Below are positions 17,281 through 26,309 of a stretch of DNA of 64,000 bases, piece after piece; position 1 is the first letter of the stretch, and each line of letters begins with the position of its first letter. Origin of the DNA: 2-02-FULL-45-10 sp964478235 (lineage in GTDB: Bacteria > Patescibacteriota > Patescibacteriia > Magasanikbacterales > GWA2-37-8); the NCBI GenBank assembly GCA_964478235.1, contig CAYZGX010000002.1, forward strand, positions 27,278 to 91,277, given 5' to 3'. The translations under genes and the position numbers were made by a program. The notes under the pieces are model-generated. The model had not been told where the DNA came from. It saw only the letters and a list, made by a program, of their open reading frames with translations, and did no database searches.

Positions 17281-17937
17281 TTATTGAGCGATAAATGAGG
17301 TCAAAAGCTGCTCCAAATCCACCTCTTCATTAGGATTGAGCATCTTGTTATTGATAAAAACGACTGGGGCAGATGGGAGGCCGAGCTGTTCGGCGAGAAT
17401 AATATCTTCGCCAAGTAGTTGGGTGGTGGCCGAATCAGATACACAAAAATCCCATTGAGGAAGATTGAGGTAGAGTGTCGTGGCAATTTCACGTAAAGCT
17501 TTGGCACTTAATCGTCCTTTGTGAGCGAAGGAAGCGTTTACAAAATCCCAGAAATGATTTTGTGCTCCGGCGCAGACCGCCGCGGTATGAGCTGTGACCG
17601 GCTGGGTGAAAATGCCAGATCCTGGATGATCTTTCCAGATAAAACGAATTTTAAGTGGATTTTTAGCGACCACACGCTCAATAGCTTGATAATAGTTTTT
17701 GGATTGTTTGTCAGTGAGGTCGAAAAATCCAATCACGGTCATCGGAGCGCCGGGGTTACCAAGCATCTGATCTTTTTCGGTGGTTGGTACGTTAATCAGA
17801 TTAGGGCTGAGAAGAGGAAGAGTCTCAGCAGTAGTAGTGATAGAGAACGCTTGGCGGATTTGTTGGAATAGAATAAGACCAGTTAGCGCGATAACTAGAA
17901 CAAGTGCTAGAAGAAGTTTTTTAAAGGTGCTCTTCAT
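17281..17937 (-). CDS. DsbA/thioredoxin-fold membrane-anchored protein lacking the CxxC motif
   Basis: 218 residues. An N-terminal membrane helix (about residues 7-28) precedes a thioredoxin-like domain that reads like DsbA/DSBA-like oxidoreductases: GNPGAPMTVIGFFDL, IRFIWKDHPG and the cis-proline strand LPSAPVVFINN. At the place of the catalytic CPxC stands DKQS, so both redox cysteines are missing and it cannot be a classical disulfide oxidase. It may act as a chaperone or binding protein for its neighbours. Four bases from the genes on both sides. Confidence 0.75.
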   Translation of the reverse strand: MKSTFKKLLLALVLVIALTGLILFQQIRQAFSITTTAETLPLLSPNLINVPTTEKDQMLGNPGAPMTVIGFFDLTDKQSKNYYQAIERVVAKNPLKIRFIWKDHPGSGIFTQPVTAHTAAVCAGAQNHFWDFVNASFAHKGRLSAKALREIATTLYLNLPQWDFCVSDSATTQLLGEDIILAEQLGLPSAPVVFINNKMLNPNEEVDLEQLLTSFIAQ

Positions 17938-17940
17938 AGC

Positions 17941-19179
17941 TTAGAGATTAACCTGAAAGGCACCAACCTGCTGAGTGTCGGTGAAAATAACTTTTTTGCG
18001 AGTAGCGTCGTAGGAAACGGTGTCAAAAGTGTAATTTTTATCAAGAGCAATTGGAGTTTTGAGGCCAGTTTTTAAATCAATCTTGTATAAATCGTCAGGG
18101 GTAGTGCGAGCAATTTCTGGCACCATACCAGCGCCTTCAGGGAGTTCGCGAGGGGCAGCGCAATAGACCGTATTATCGTCGGCAAAGGTACATTTTTCAG
18201 CCCAGGTATTCAGTTGGAGGGATAATCGGCCGCTACCAATTTGGTCGCCGTAGGCGTTGGTGATCCAGAGCTCTGGTTTGTAGCCACTGCGAGCGCTATC
18301 AACGCTATAGAGCAATTTTTGGCCAGTAGTCGACCATTGTGATTGAAAATCTAAACCTTCTACAATGATAGATTTAAAATTTTCTCCACCTAAGCCGAGG
18401 AGAAAGATCTCGCTTCGGTCGGCACCCTGTGGAGCACCGGTTTTGGAGAAGGCTGCCACTTGGCGACTTGGCGACCAGTCAACAATAACTTTTTCGGCGT
18501 TGTTGCCGAGCGGCTCAATCAGCTTGGTGCCGGTGCCATCATCTTTGGTGGTGACAAGCCAGCGATTTTCAGGAGAGAGACCAATGCTTTTGGCAGCAAT
18601 TTCGCTCGAATCAGGGGAGAAAGAAAAATCTTCCCAATGTTTTGGGAGGGTAACTTGTTTATTTTTGGCAAAATCGTAGACTATTTTTGAACCATCTGGA
18701 TAGCTGAGTACTGCTTTGTCTTGTGTTTTTGCCCAGGTGACATCTTGAACATTGAAAAAAACTTGGTCAGAAAGTGAAGATAGCGATCCGTCGGCATTTG
18801 TTTTGTAAAACTTACCATCACTGGCGTTGTGATAGCGAAGTGAGCCATTGTTGGAGGCAACCGATGGGTAGACCGCTAAATCTTTAGTAAGCTGGGTCAC
18901 TGCTTGGGGGCGATAAAAGTTTTGGTTATCTGGTTGGCGAGTAATTCCCGCTGTTGGCAGGCCACCGGCGCCTACTCCGCCGTCACCTACGCCAGCAGTG
19001 GTGGTGCGAGTTTGTGACCCCGGGAGAGCTCCTGAGCCCGTTGGAGCGCCCGCTACTGGTGGGCGAGTGGCAGTTGGCGCTTGTGAGCGAGTAAACATGT
19101 AATACAGGCCAAAACCAATGAGCCCGACAAGAACGAGAAAGCCCAGGATAAGGAGTGCGCGTTTAACAGTTGGTGACAT
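17941..19179 (-). CDS. membrane-anchored protein with beta-propeller-like repeats
   Basis: 412 residues. One N-terminal membrane helix (about residues 8-30), a Gly/Thr/Pro-rich linker, then an extracellular domain with repeated strands such as DVTWAKTQDKAVLSYPDGS, DFSFSPDSSEIAAKS and QSQWSTTGQKLLYSVD. These look like TolB/WD40-type blades. Function unknown. Part of the envelope cluster with the NlpC/P60 and DsbA-like genes. Confidence 0.7.
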   Translation of the reverse strand: MSPTVKRALLILGFLVLVGLIGFGLYYMFTRSQAPTATRPPVAGAPTGSGALPGSQTRTTTAGVGDGGVGAGGLPTAGITRQPDNQNFYRPQAVTQLTKDLAVYPSVASNNGSLRYHNASDGKFYKTNADGSLSSLSDQVFFNVQDVTWAKTQDKAVLSYPDGSKIVYDFAKNKQVTLPKHWEDFSFSPDSSEIAAKSIGLSPENRWLVTTKDDGTGTKLIEPLGNNAEKVIVDWSPSRQVAAFSKTGAPQGADRSEIFLLGLGGENFKSIIVEGLDFQSQWSTTGQKLLYSVDSARSGYKPELWITNAYGDQIGSGRLSLQLNTWAEKCTFADDNTVYCAAPRELPEGAGMVPEIARTTPDDLYKIDLKTGLKTPIALDKNYTFDTVSYDATRKKVIFTDTQQVGAFQVNL

Positions 19180-19202
19180 ACGAAAAAAATTACTAAACTA
19201 AA

Positions 19203-20405
19203 TTAAGCAGCCTGCCGAGGCTGTTGTATCTCTGGGCTTTGGCTGGTGGCTGCGTCGAGCTGGTTGGCGCGAGCTTGGGCTCTCGCCAAGTTAATAGATT
19301 TTACCTGCTGTGATTGATTATAATATTTTTTGAGATCTTTGTTAAAGGCCTCAAGTTTTTTAATAAATTCATCCATCGCTTTCGCATTCTTGCTAAAGGC
19401 TTTTGGGAAAATTACTGCAAACACCAGAGCAAGCGGTAGAACTAAGATTAAAAGAATTGGAATGATAATGGTTTCTAAGGTGGCTATAAAAGCTTCGAGC
19501 CACTTACTAAAAAAGTCTACCACAGCTACGCCACGCTCAGCATTTTTGAGGAGACGAATAAGACGGTTGGTCACTTTAATCGCTTCGCGAATACTTCGTC
19601 GACCGGCAGTTTCAATTTTATTAAATAAATAACCAACTCCCGGAATACGTTTGACGATCATCCAGGCCCAGCCTTTGCCAAATTGCGGACGAAAAGCGCC
19701 AAGCTCAGATTCGGAGCTCTCAGCTGAAGTGTTTTGGGCGCCCTGCATGCGCCCTGCCCGTGAAGAAGACCGCTCCTCGGCAACTGTTTGGGCTTCGTCT
19801 GGTGAAATTGCTGGCGGTTCGCCTCCGCCAACCTCTTCATCGTCGTTGGCAGCACTAATACCACGACTGGTGGCGTATTCATTGCCTTGACCAATATCGC
19901 CTTTAAGAAGGCTTGTATCTTCAACGTCGTCGTTCGCCGTAGCCTTTTTGGAGTAAGGGCTCAATGGTGCTATGCCACTTTCAAAAGCACTCGGCGACCC
20001 TGGATCGCTCGGGAGTGTTTGGCGGTCGCGTGCTATTTCGCCGGCGGCCTGGTTAGCGCCAGCTGGTGCTAAACGTGGGGGAGTGGCTGTTTTTTCATCA
20101 GATAAAATATCAGCAGCAATACTCGAGCTCGGTTCGTCCATACCTTCGGCAAAAAAATCGCTAGCTGGTGATTCGTTCACTCCAAGATCGCCAGCACCGC
20201 CGTTTTGTCCTGAACGGCGAGTGGTGCGACGTATGGTGGCTGTCTGATCAGGAAGTTTGAGGTCAACAACAAGATTATTGCCGTTTTTTTGCGCAGCAAT
20301 AGTGCCCGATGTAGCATCTATCGAGATGGAAGCGTTGGTAGGTTGTGCCCCTCCAGAAGTTTCGGTAGCCTCGGGGTTGTTGACGACAAGCTTATCATCA
20401 GCCAT
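19203..20405 (-). CDS. hypothetical membrane protein of the envelope cluster
   Basis: 400 residues. The first 230 are low complexity (Ser, Ala, Glu, Pro) and probably disordered. A helical region follows, with one long hydrophobic stretch (IIIPILLILVLPLALVFAVI, about residues 315-340) and a charged helical tail rich in Gln and Ala. No family recognised. First gene of the unit running down to 15978 and possibly radA. It may be a scaffold of a Patescibacteria-specific secretion or pilus machine, but this is guesswork from the neighbours. Confidence 0.6.
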   Translation of the reverse strand: MADDKLVVNNPEATETSGGAQPTNASISIDATSGTIAAQKNGNNLVVDLKLPDQTATIRRTTRRSGQNGGAGDLGVNESPASDFFAEGMDEPSSSIAADILSDEKTATPPRLAPAGANQAAGEIARDRQTLPSDPGSPSAFESGIAPLSPYSKKATANDDVEDTSLLKGDIGQGNEYATSRGISAANDDEEVGGGEPPAISPDEAQTVAEERSSSRAGRMQGAQNTSAESSESELGAFRPQFGKGWAWMIVKRIPGVGYLFNKIETAGRRSIREAIKVTNRLIRLLKNAERGVAVVDFFSKWLEAFIATLETIIIPILLILVLPLALVFAVIFPKAFSKNAKAMDEFIKKLEAFNKDLKKYYNQSQQVKSINLARAQARANQLDAATSQSPEIQQPRQAA

Positions 20406-20417
20406 AAGGCACTAGTG

Positions 20418-22922
20418 TTATTTGAGAGCGAGGTGTTCGCGCTCGACGACAAGTGAATAACGCGGTTTTATCTTTTTTCTAATAATCGTTTCAGACATTA
20501 GCTGCTCAACCCGGCTTCGGAAAATACGACGGACATCGCGAGCGCCCTTTTGTGCTGCTGGCAACTCAGCGATGAGCCATTCGAGAACGGCGTCGTTGCT
20601 GGTGAGCTGTGTTTTGTAGCGGACTAAACGTTCGTTAAATCGTTCGAGCTCAAGGGCGGCAATGGAACGAAGCTTATCGGCGCCAAGAGGTTCAAAAGCA
20701 CAGACCGCATCAAGACGATTGATAACTTCGGGAGTGAAAAATTCTTTAAGACGCTCGAGTAAAATATGATTGCCGATTAATGATGGTGACACTCCGCCGC
20801 TAAAACCAATGGTGCCGCGTTTTACGTCGTCAGCGCCGTAGGAGGTGGTCAAAATAATAATAGTATGGCGCAAAGAAATTTTGCGACCAGTCGCATCAGT
20901 GATCTCGCCATTTTCTAAAATTTGAAGCAGTAATTTCATGACATCGCGATGAGCTTTGTCTATTTCATCAAACAAGAGTACTGAATACGGATTCATTTTA
21001 ATTTTGTCAGTAAATTGGTTGTGTTCTTTGTAACCAACATAGCCAGCCGGAGAGCCGAGCAGTTTGCTCACCCCAAAGCTTTCGTTGAATTCGCTCATAT
21101 CGAGCTTAATCAAAGCGTCGGAGTGATTGTAGAGTACTTGAGCGAGTGTTTTAGCGAGCTCAGTTTTGCCAACACCACTTTCGCCAACAAACAAAAATGA
21201 GGCGAGTGGGCGATTAGGGTTGGACAGACCGAGTTGAGCTTGGCGGATATGGTCAGCGACAGCTTTGATAACGGCATCTTGCCCAACAATATGCTCTTTG
21301 ATTTTAGTTTCTAAACTAAGAAGTGGAGCGGTATCGTCGATAATCAACTCACTTGGTTTGGTACCAATAATTTTGGCGACCTGTTCAGCTACATCTCGAG
21401 CATTAATCGAACCAAGCATAGTAACTTTTTTGGTCTTTAATCCTTCGGTAGCTTTTTTAATCTCAGCGCGAAGACGGCTCTCTTCTTTTTTGAGAACCAC
21501 CGCTTGATCAAAAGCATCGTTTTGCGCCGCTGACTCTTTGGCAATAATAATTTTTTCTAGTTTTTGTTCAAGCTTGGCTAGCTTAGTTTCGCTAGCTGGT
21601 GTTTTGATAGTCAGACGACGAGCGGCAGCTGTTTCATCAATCAGGTCGATCGCTTTGTCTGGTAAGAATTTATTGGTGATATAGCGCAAAGACAGGGTGA
21701 CAGCAGCCTGAATGGCTTCTGGAGTAATGGTAATTTTGTGAAACGCTTCGTAGTGTGGGGCGACGCCAGACAAAATAGCCACGGTATCTTCGGCACTCGG
21801 CTCTTTGACAGTGATTGGCTGGAAGCGACGCTCCAAAGCTGGATCATTTTCAATATATTTTTTGAATTCTGGGGGAGTGGTGGCGCCAATACAGCGGAGT
21901 TGTCCGCGAGCGAGCGCTGGCTTCAAGATGTTGGCTGCGTCCATAGCGCCTTGGTTGGCTCCGGCGCCAACGATATTATGAAGTTCATCAATAAACAAAA
22001 TAATCGAAGGATTACTCGTTGCTTCTTCGATGACTTGGCGAAGGCGGGCTTCAAATTCACCACGATAAATCGTACCAGCAATCAACATGCCCATATCAAG
22101 AGCGTAGATTTTTTTGTTGCGGAGCATCTCGGGCACATCGCCTTCGATAATTCGCTTGGCCAGGCCTTCAACGATGGCAGTTTTGCCAACACCTGGCTCG
22201 CCGAGAAGCAGGGGGTTGTTTTTGGTGCGACGACTGAGCACCTGGATAGCACGTTCAATTTCAACATCGCGACCAATAACTGGATCAATTTGTTTTTGCT
22301 CAGCTTTTTTGGTGAGATTCACGGCAAAAAATTCTAGAGCTGATTCTTTTTTCTTATTTTTCTTCGGCATCATATCAACTTCAAGTGGGTCAGCACCTTC
22401 TTCTAAAAGTTCGTCGACTTTGTGGGTGTTGTCGGCCACTTCGGTGAGGTGGGGGAGGTGTGTTGCGTTCGCAAGCACGACGTCTAATTGTTTTTGGAGC
22501 TCACCTGCATGGACTTTGGCAGTGGTAAGTACGCTTTGAACGGTGGAATCACCAAGTGATAACAAAGCCGAGAGCAAATGCTCTGATCCAATATAATTAT
22601 GACTGTTTTGCTCGGCGATAGACATAGCCTTCTCGAGCACAGCTTTGGCGCCAGGCGAGAGCGGGGTGAGGGTTTGCTGATCAGTAGAGGTGGTTAAAAA
22701 ACCTTCTTTTTTGGTCGGCAACGTCAAAACAGCCTGTTCAATCATCTTTTCGGAGATTTTGAAGCGGTTCATGATTTCGGTGGCGACAGAGCCTGTTTCG
22801 TGGGCAGTGGCAAAAAAAAGATGCACCGGCTCAACTGCTGGATTTTTGAGTTCGGTCGCTAAATGGATACTTTTGGCTAAAATATCTTTGAGATGTGATG
22901 AAAATCGGTCGAGAAGTTGCAT
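20418..22922 (-). CDS. clpC: ATP-dependent Clp protease ATPase subunit, ClpC-like
   Basis: 834 residues from the ATG at 22922; the promoter at 22,971-22,999 supports this over the longer frame. Clp_N repeats (about residues 1-150), first AAA+ domain with LLGEPGVGKTAIVEGL and LFIDELHNIVGAG, a middle segment with a UVR-like coiled coil, then a second AAA+ domain with FVGESGVGKTELAKTL and LLFDEIDKAH. TIGFSGGV sits where ClpP-interacting ATPases carry their IGF/LGF loop, so it probably feeds ClpP. Confidence 0.93.
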   Translation of the reverse strand: MQLLDRFSSHLKDILAKSIHLATELKNPAVEPVHLFFATAHETGSVATEIMNRFKISEKMIEQAVLTLPTKKEGFLTTSTDQQTLTPLSPGAKAVLEKAMSIAEQNSHNYIGSEHLLSALLSLGDSTVQSVLTTAKVHAGELQKQLDVVLANATHLPHLTEVADNTHKVDELLEEGADPLEVDMMPKKNKKKESALEFFAVNLTKKAEQKQIDPVIGRDVEIERAIQVLSRRTKNNPLLLGEPGVGKTAIVEGLAKRIIEGDVPEMLRNKKIYALDMGMLIAGTIYRGEFEARLRQVIEEATSNPSIILFIDELHNIVGAGANQGAMDAANILKPALARGQLRCIGATTPPEFKKYIENDPALERRFQPITVKEPSAEDTVAILSGVAPHYEAFHKITITPEAIQAAVTLSLRYITNKFLPDKAIDLIDETAAARRLTIKTPASETKLAKLEQKLEKIIIAKESAAQNDAFDQAVVLKKEESRLRAEIKKATEGLKTKKVTMLGSINARDVAEQVAKIIGTKPSELIIDDTAPLLSLETKIKEHIVGQDAVIKAVADHIRQAQLGLSNPNRPLASFLFVGESGVGKTELAKTLAQVLYNHSDALIKLDMSEFNESFGVSKLLGSPAGYVGYKEHNQFTDKIKMNPYSVLLFDEIDKAHRDVMKLLLQILENGEITDATGRKISLRHTIIILTTSYGADDVKRGTIGFSGGVSPSLIGNHILLERLKEFFTPEVINRLDAVCAFEPLGADKLRSIAALELERFNERLVRYKTQLTSNDAVLEWLIAELPAAQKGARDVRRIFRSRVEQLMSETIIRKKIKPRYSLVVEREHLALK

Positions 22923-22970
22923 AGAGTGGATACTTTCTGACAAGCGGATTGTTGCGTAAAAGATAGGCGT

Positions 22971-22999
22971 AGTATAGAATATTTTCACGCTTTAGTCAA
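22971..22999 (-). promoter_or_regulatory. promoter of clpC
   Basis: TTGACT, 17 bases, TATACT on the minus strand, giving a leader of about 40 bases. No heat-shock operator (CIRCE) is visible. Confidence 0.75.
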
Positions 23000-23017
23000 A
23001 ATAAAAAACCTGTTTGT

Positions 23018-24388
23018 ATGGCCTTTCCTCAACACATTTTTAAAGCTTACGATATTCGAGGGTTAGTTGAAGGGGAATTAAGTACTGATTTAGCCTATGG
23101 AATTGGGCGAGCTTTTACTGTTTTCCTCAAGAATAAGGGGTTTTTGCAGGGGGGACGCTCGGTGGTGGTGGGGCAAGATATGCGCGCCACGAGCCCAAGC
23201 TTTGCCGAAGCGGTAATCCGAGGTATTACCGATGAAGGTGCTTCAGTGGTAACTATTGGGCAGGCGACAACTCCTCTCTTTAATTTTGCCTGCGCCCACT
23301 ACCCTGAGCATGCTGGGGGCATTATGGTAACCGCTAGTCACAACCCAGCGGAGTATAATGGCTTTAAGATGACCTTGGACAACGGCTTGCCGGTTGGAAA
23401 AGGGAGTGGTATGGCTGAGATTCGGGATATGGTGGAAAAGAATGTATTCGCTGATGCGCCCGTTAAAGGTTCGGTGAGTACAAAAAGTGTTCTTGAAGAT
23501 TATTACACTCGAGTTTTTAGTTTGGTGCCTCCAAAAGCTGTTCGCCCACTTAAGCTTGTTCTTGATGCTGGTAACGGTATGGGCAAAGTGACGTTTGTGG
23601 AACTTTTGAAGTGTTTGCCGGTGACTGTCGAATATCTTTTCTTAGAACCAGACGGCACGTTTCCGAATCACGAAGCTAACCCGCTCAAAACCTCAACTTT
23701 ACGAGATTTGCAAGCAAAAGTGCGAGAAACTGGGGCAGATTTTGGCTTTGCGCTTGACGGCGATGCTGATCGTATTGGCTTAGTAGATGAGCATGGTGAA
23801 GTTGTTGATGCGTCGTTTGTTGGTGCGCTCGTGGGGCTCGAAGTGCTCAAAGTGCATCCGGGCGCTACGATGTTTTTTGATCTCCGCTCGAGTATGATTA
23901 TCCCTGAAGTCTGGTCGGCAGCTGGCGGAAAGCCGGAAATGTGCCAAGTTGGTCATGCCCTCATTAAAAAACAGATGAAAGAAGTCGGTGCTGCCTACGC
24001 GAGTGAGTTGTCGCAACACCTCTATTACAAAGATACCTATGATGTGGAATCGACCGACTTGTCGCTCTTGTTGGTCTTACAGATGCTGTCGCGAGAAAAT
24101 AAACCACTCAGCGAGCTTGTCCGGCCACTCAAAAAATACCACCATTCTGGAGAAATTAATTTTGAAGTACACGATAAAGAAAAAATCATTCGCGCACTTG
24201 AAGAAAAATATGCTCCTACAGCTCTAGAAAAATCTCATCTCGACGGTTTGTACCTCAAGTTTAATTGGGGTTGGTTTAATGTCCGGGCAAGCAATACCGA
24301 GCCAGTCCTTCGCCTCAATGCTGAAGCCAAAGAAGCAGGTGTGCTCCAAGAAAAACTAGCCGAAATTACCGCAGTCATTACCGCTTAA
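23018..24388 (+). CDS. manB: phosphomannomutase/phosphoglucomutase
   Basis: 456 residues, alpha-D-phosphohexomutase family, interconverting hexose 1- and 6-phosphates for sugar-nucleotide synthesis. Phosphoserine loop TASHNPAEYNG, metal loop DGDADRIG and the sugar-binding and phosphate-binding C-terminus with ASNTEPVLRLN. Four domains, complete. Divergent from clpC; its promoter probably overlaps the clpC promoter region. The symbol is by analogy; glucose or mannose preference cannot be read from sequence. Confidence 0.92.
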   Translation: MAFPQHIFKAYDIRGLVEGELSTDLAYGIGRAFTVFLKNKGFLQGGRSVVVGQDMRATSPSFAEAVIRGITDEGASVVTIGQATTPLFNFACAHYPEHAGGIMVTASHNPAEYNGFKMTLDNGLPVGKGSGMAEIRDMVEKNVFADAPVKGSVSTKSVLEDYYTRVFSLVPPKAVRPLKLVLDAGNGMGKVTFVELLKCLPVTVEYLFLEPDGTFPNHEANPLKTSTLRDLQAKVRETGADFGFALDGDADRIGLVDEHGEVVDASFVGALVGLEVLKVHPGATMFFDLRSSMIIPEVWSAAGGKPEMCQVGHALIKKQMKEVGAAYASELSQHLYYKDTYDVESTDLSLLLVLQMLSRENKPLSELVRPLKKYHHSGEINFEVHDKEKIIRALEEKYAPTALEKSHLDGLYLKFNWGWFNVRASNTEPVLRLNAEAKEAGVLQEKLAEITAVITA

Positions 24389-24392
24389 TATA

Positions 24393-24427
24393 TACAAAAA
24401 AACCAGCCAAACAGGCTGGTTTTTTTG
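24393..24427. terminator. bidirectional terminator between the mutase gene and htpX
   Basis: Stem AAAAACCAGCC with GGCTGGTTTTT around a short loop, A-run on one side and T-run on the other, between two convergent genes. Confidence 0.9.
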
Positions 24428-24435
24428 TTGTGGGA

Positions 24436-25323
24436 CTAAGCCATTTCGCGAAGTTTTTTGATGCGATCTTCGAGTGGCGGATGAGTGGAGAGAAGGCTTA
24501 GGAATGATTTACCAGCAAATGGATTACTCAAAAACATATGAGCAGTGGCGCGAGACGCTTGAGGCATTGGTTCGTTTTGCGCTTTAATTTTTTCGAGTGC
24601 GCGAGCAAGTCCTTCTGGGTAGCGGGTGAGGAGACTACCTGAGGCGTCAGCTAAATATTCACGACGACGAGAGATGGCAAGCTTAATCATCTCAGCGACA
24701 ATCGGGGAGAGGATGGCCAAGACAATACCAACGAGCATAAAAATCATAGCAAGCTGTCCGCCGCCACTATCGCTGTCGCGTTTGCCGAAAATAAAGCGAC
24801 TACGTAAAAAGAGGTGGGCAAGAATAGAGATGGAGCCCACCATAACTGCGACAAGCGTCATAAAACGAATGTCGTAGTTTTGGATATGGGACAGTTCATG
24901 GGCAATAACACCTTCTAATTCTTCATTTTCCAACTGTTGAATAGCGCCGGTGGTGATAGCGATAGATGCTAGCTCAGGTTTCCGGCCAGTGGCAAAAGCG
25001 TTAATGGCTGTGGAATCAATCAAGTATACTTTTGGAACCGGTAGGCCAGAGGTGATAGCCAAATTTTCTACCATGCGATAGACGTAGGCATTATCAGCTT
25101 GGGTGATTGGCCGGGCTCCACTTGTCCAAAGAGCGATTTTGTCGCCTTGAAAATAGGACACAGCAGTGCTTCCGAGTGAGATAAGAATAGCTATCCAAAC
25201 AACACTGTAGGTTTCGTCACCGATCGCCATACTATAGATATAGCCAAGACCGATAATGAAAGCGATAAAAACAGTCATAAGAATGACTGAGCGACGCTTG
25301 TTGGAATCAATTTGTGAATACAT
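24436..25323 (-). CDS. htpX: membrane zinc metalloprotease HtpX
   Basis: 295 residues, M48 family, degrading damaged membrane proteins. Two N-terminal membrane helices, the zinc motif VIAHELSHIQNYD, two further hydrophobic segments, then the third ligand region with SRRREYLADASG and a C-terminus ending in STHPPLEDRIKKL, as usual in HtpX. Monocistronic between a consensus promoter and a bidirectional terminator. Confidence 0.95.
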   Translation of the reverse strand: MYSQIDSNKRRSVILMTVFIAFIIGLGYIYSMAIGDETYSVVWIAILISLGSTAVSYFQGDKIALWTSGARPITQADNAYVYRMVENLAITSGLPVPKVYLIDSTAINAFATGRKPELASIAITTGAIQQLENEELEGVIAHELSHIQNYDIRFMTLVAVMVGSISILAHLFLRSRFIFGKRDSDSGGGQLAMIFMLVGIVLAILSPIVAEMIKLAISRRREYLADASGSLLTRYPEGLARALEKIKAQNEPMPQASRATAHMFLSNPFAGKSFLSLLSTHPPLEDRIKKLREMA

Positions 25324-25347
25324 AAAAGATAAGAAAAGTATGTAGTG

Positions 25348-25376
25348 AGTATAGAAGACACCATCCGCGCTGTCAA
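25348..25376 (-). promoter_or_regulatory. promoter of htpX
   Basis: TTGACA, 17 bases, TATACT on the minus strand, 25 bases before the ATG: a perfect or near-perfect sigma-70-type promoter. Confidence 0.85.
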
Positions 25377-25388
25377 TTAAAAAGGTTT

Positions 25389-25419
25389 CGCCCGCTCCAG
25401 TGATATGCTGAAGCGGGCG
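25389..25419 (-). terminator. terminator of the UPRTase-like gene
   Basis: Stem CGCCCGCT with AGCGGGCG plus an inner CAG/CTG, then a T-run on the minus strand, directly before the htpX -35 box. Confidence 0.7.
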
Positions 25420-25460
25420 GGGTAAACCTCCTTGTGAATTGTGGGGTGTTGCGGCGCTGC

Positions 25461-26153
25461 CTAGGCGAGGCCAGTCAACCGCTCGCCGACGTCTCCGGCG
25501 CCGGGCACGATATAGCTCTTGTCAGTCAGCCGTCGGTCCACCGAGTAGGTATAGATATGGAGCGGGAGACCGAGACTGTTCAGCTTTTCAGCGAACAAGC
25601 TCGTGATGATGAGATTGAGACAAAGGATCTTCTTCGGCATACCGTGGCCGTCATCAACGTACTGTTTGAGCGCTTGCGCGATCGTCGAGCCGGTTGCTCC
25701 CATGCAGTCGGGGATGAGGAGGATCTGGCCCTCGAGATCGCCGAGCTTCTTATAGCTCACCTCGGCTCCTCGCACCCGGCCCTCGCTGTCGCTCACCCGG
25801 CTGATGCCGAGAAAATCAATGCGGTGGTGATCGAGATACTGGTCGAGCACTTCCGAGCAAACATTCGACGGAATGTCTCCGCCTCTGAGGAGATTCAGGA
25901 TGACGACCTGAGACGAAGGATCGATGATGGTGCTCGTCGCAACTGCGTCATCAACATAGGTTGACATCGGAGTGATTACCGACGCCTGCTTGATCGGAAG
26001 CTCGCGCGATGCAACTTCTTGAATAAGCTTGAAGTACAAACCGCGGGTCAAACGACGAAAATCGCTGGCCTTGGTATCCTTATCGCGCCAGCGAGACATT
26101 TCTGTCTGGGCGCAACGATCAGGAATGACCGTCGTACAGTTATATGTGCGCAT
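25461..26153 (-). CDS. uracil phosphoribosyltransferase-like protein
   Basis: 230 residues from the ATG at 26153, which has GAGG seven bases upstream; the GTG at 26159 would overlap that site. The PRPP-binding loop reads ILLIPDCMGATGST, and the C-terminal uracil-binding segment YIVPGAGDVGERLTG matches the UPRTase pattern. NLLRGGDIPSN resembles the family's LRAG-type motif. UPRTase makes UMP from uracil and PRPP. GC-rich codon use and a clear ribosome-binding site set it apart from host genes, so it is probably acquired. A divergent PRTase with another base specificity is possible. Confidence 0.8.
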   Translation of the reverse strand: MRTYNCTTVIPDRCAQTEMSRWRDKDTKASDFRRLTRGLYFKLIQEVASRELPIKQASVITPMSTYVDDAVATSTIIDPSSQVVILNLLRGGDIPSNVCSEVLDQYLDHHRIDFLGISRVSDSEGRVRGAEVSYKKLGDLEGQILLIPDCMGATGSTIAQALKQYVDDGHGMPKKILCLNLIITSLFAEKLNSLGLPLHIYTYSVDRRLTDKSYIVPGAGDVGERLTGLA

Positions 26154-26233
26154 TGGCACACCTCACATCTCGTACCGGTAGGGGGGAAGACCTGCCCAAA
26201 CGACCGGATAGCGTTCGGCAGTAAATTTGGGCT

Positions 26234-26262
26234 AGTGTAGCGATTATTTGATGCGTTGTCAA
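26234..26262 (-). promoter_or_regulatory. promoter of the UPRTase-like gene
   Basis: TTGACA, 17 bases, TACACT on the minus strand. The -35 box follows directly on the lemA terminator. Leader of about 75 bases. Confidence 0.8.
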
Positions 26263-26264
26263 TT

Positions 26265-26294
26265 AAAAAACCCCGACCATAACGATCGGGGTTT
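26265..26294 (-). terminator. terminator of lemA
   Basis: Stem AAACCCCGA with TCGGGGTTT around a nine-base loop, then a T-run on the minus strand. Confidence 0.85.
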
Positions 26295-26309
26295 GAACTA
26301 GATTGCTGA

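Noticed and set aside
25371..26270. Two copies of TGTCAATTAAAAA around the UPRTase-like gene as a target-site duplication
   Set aside because: Both are minus-strand -35 boxes of consensus promoters followed by an A-rich stretch; the same motif recurs at other promoters.
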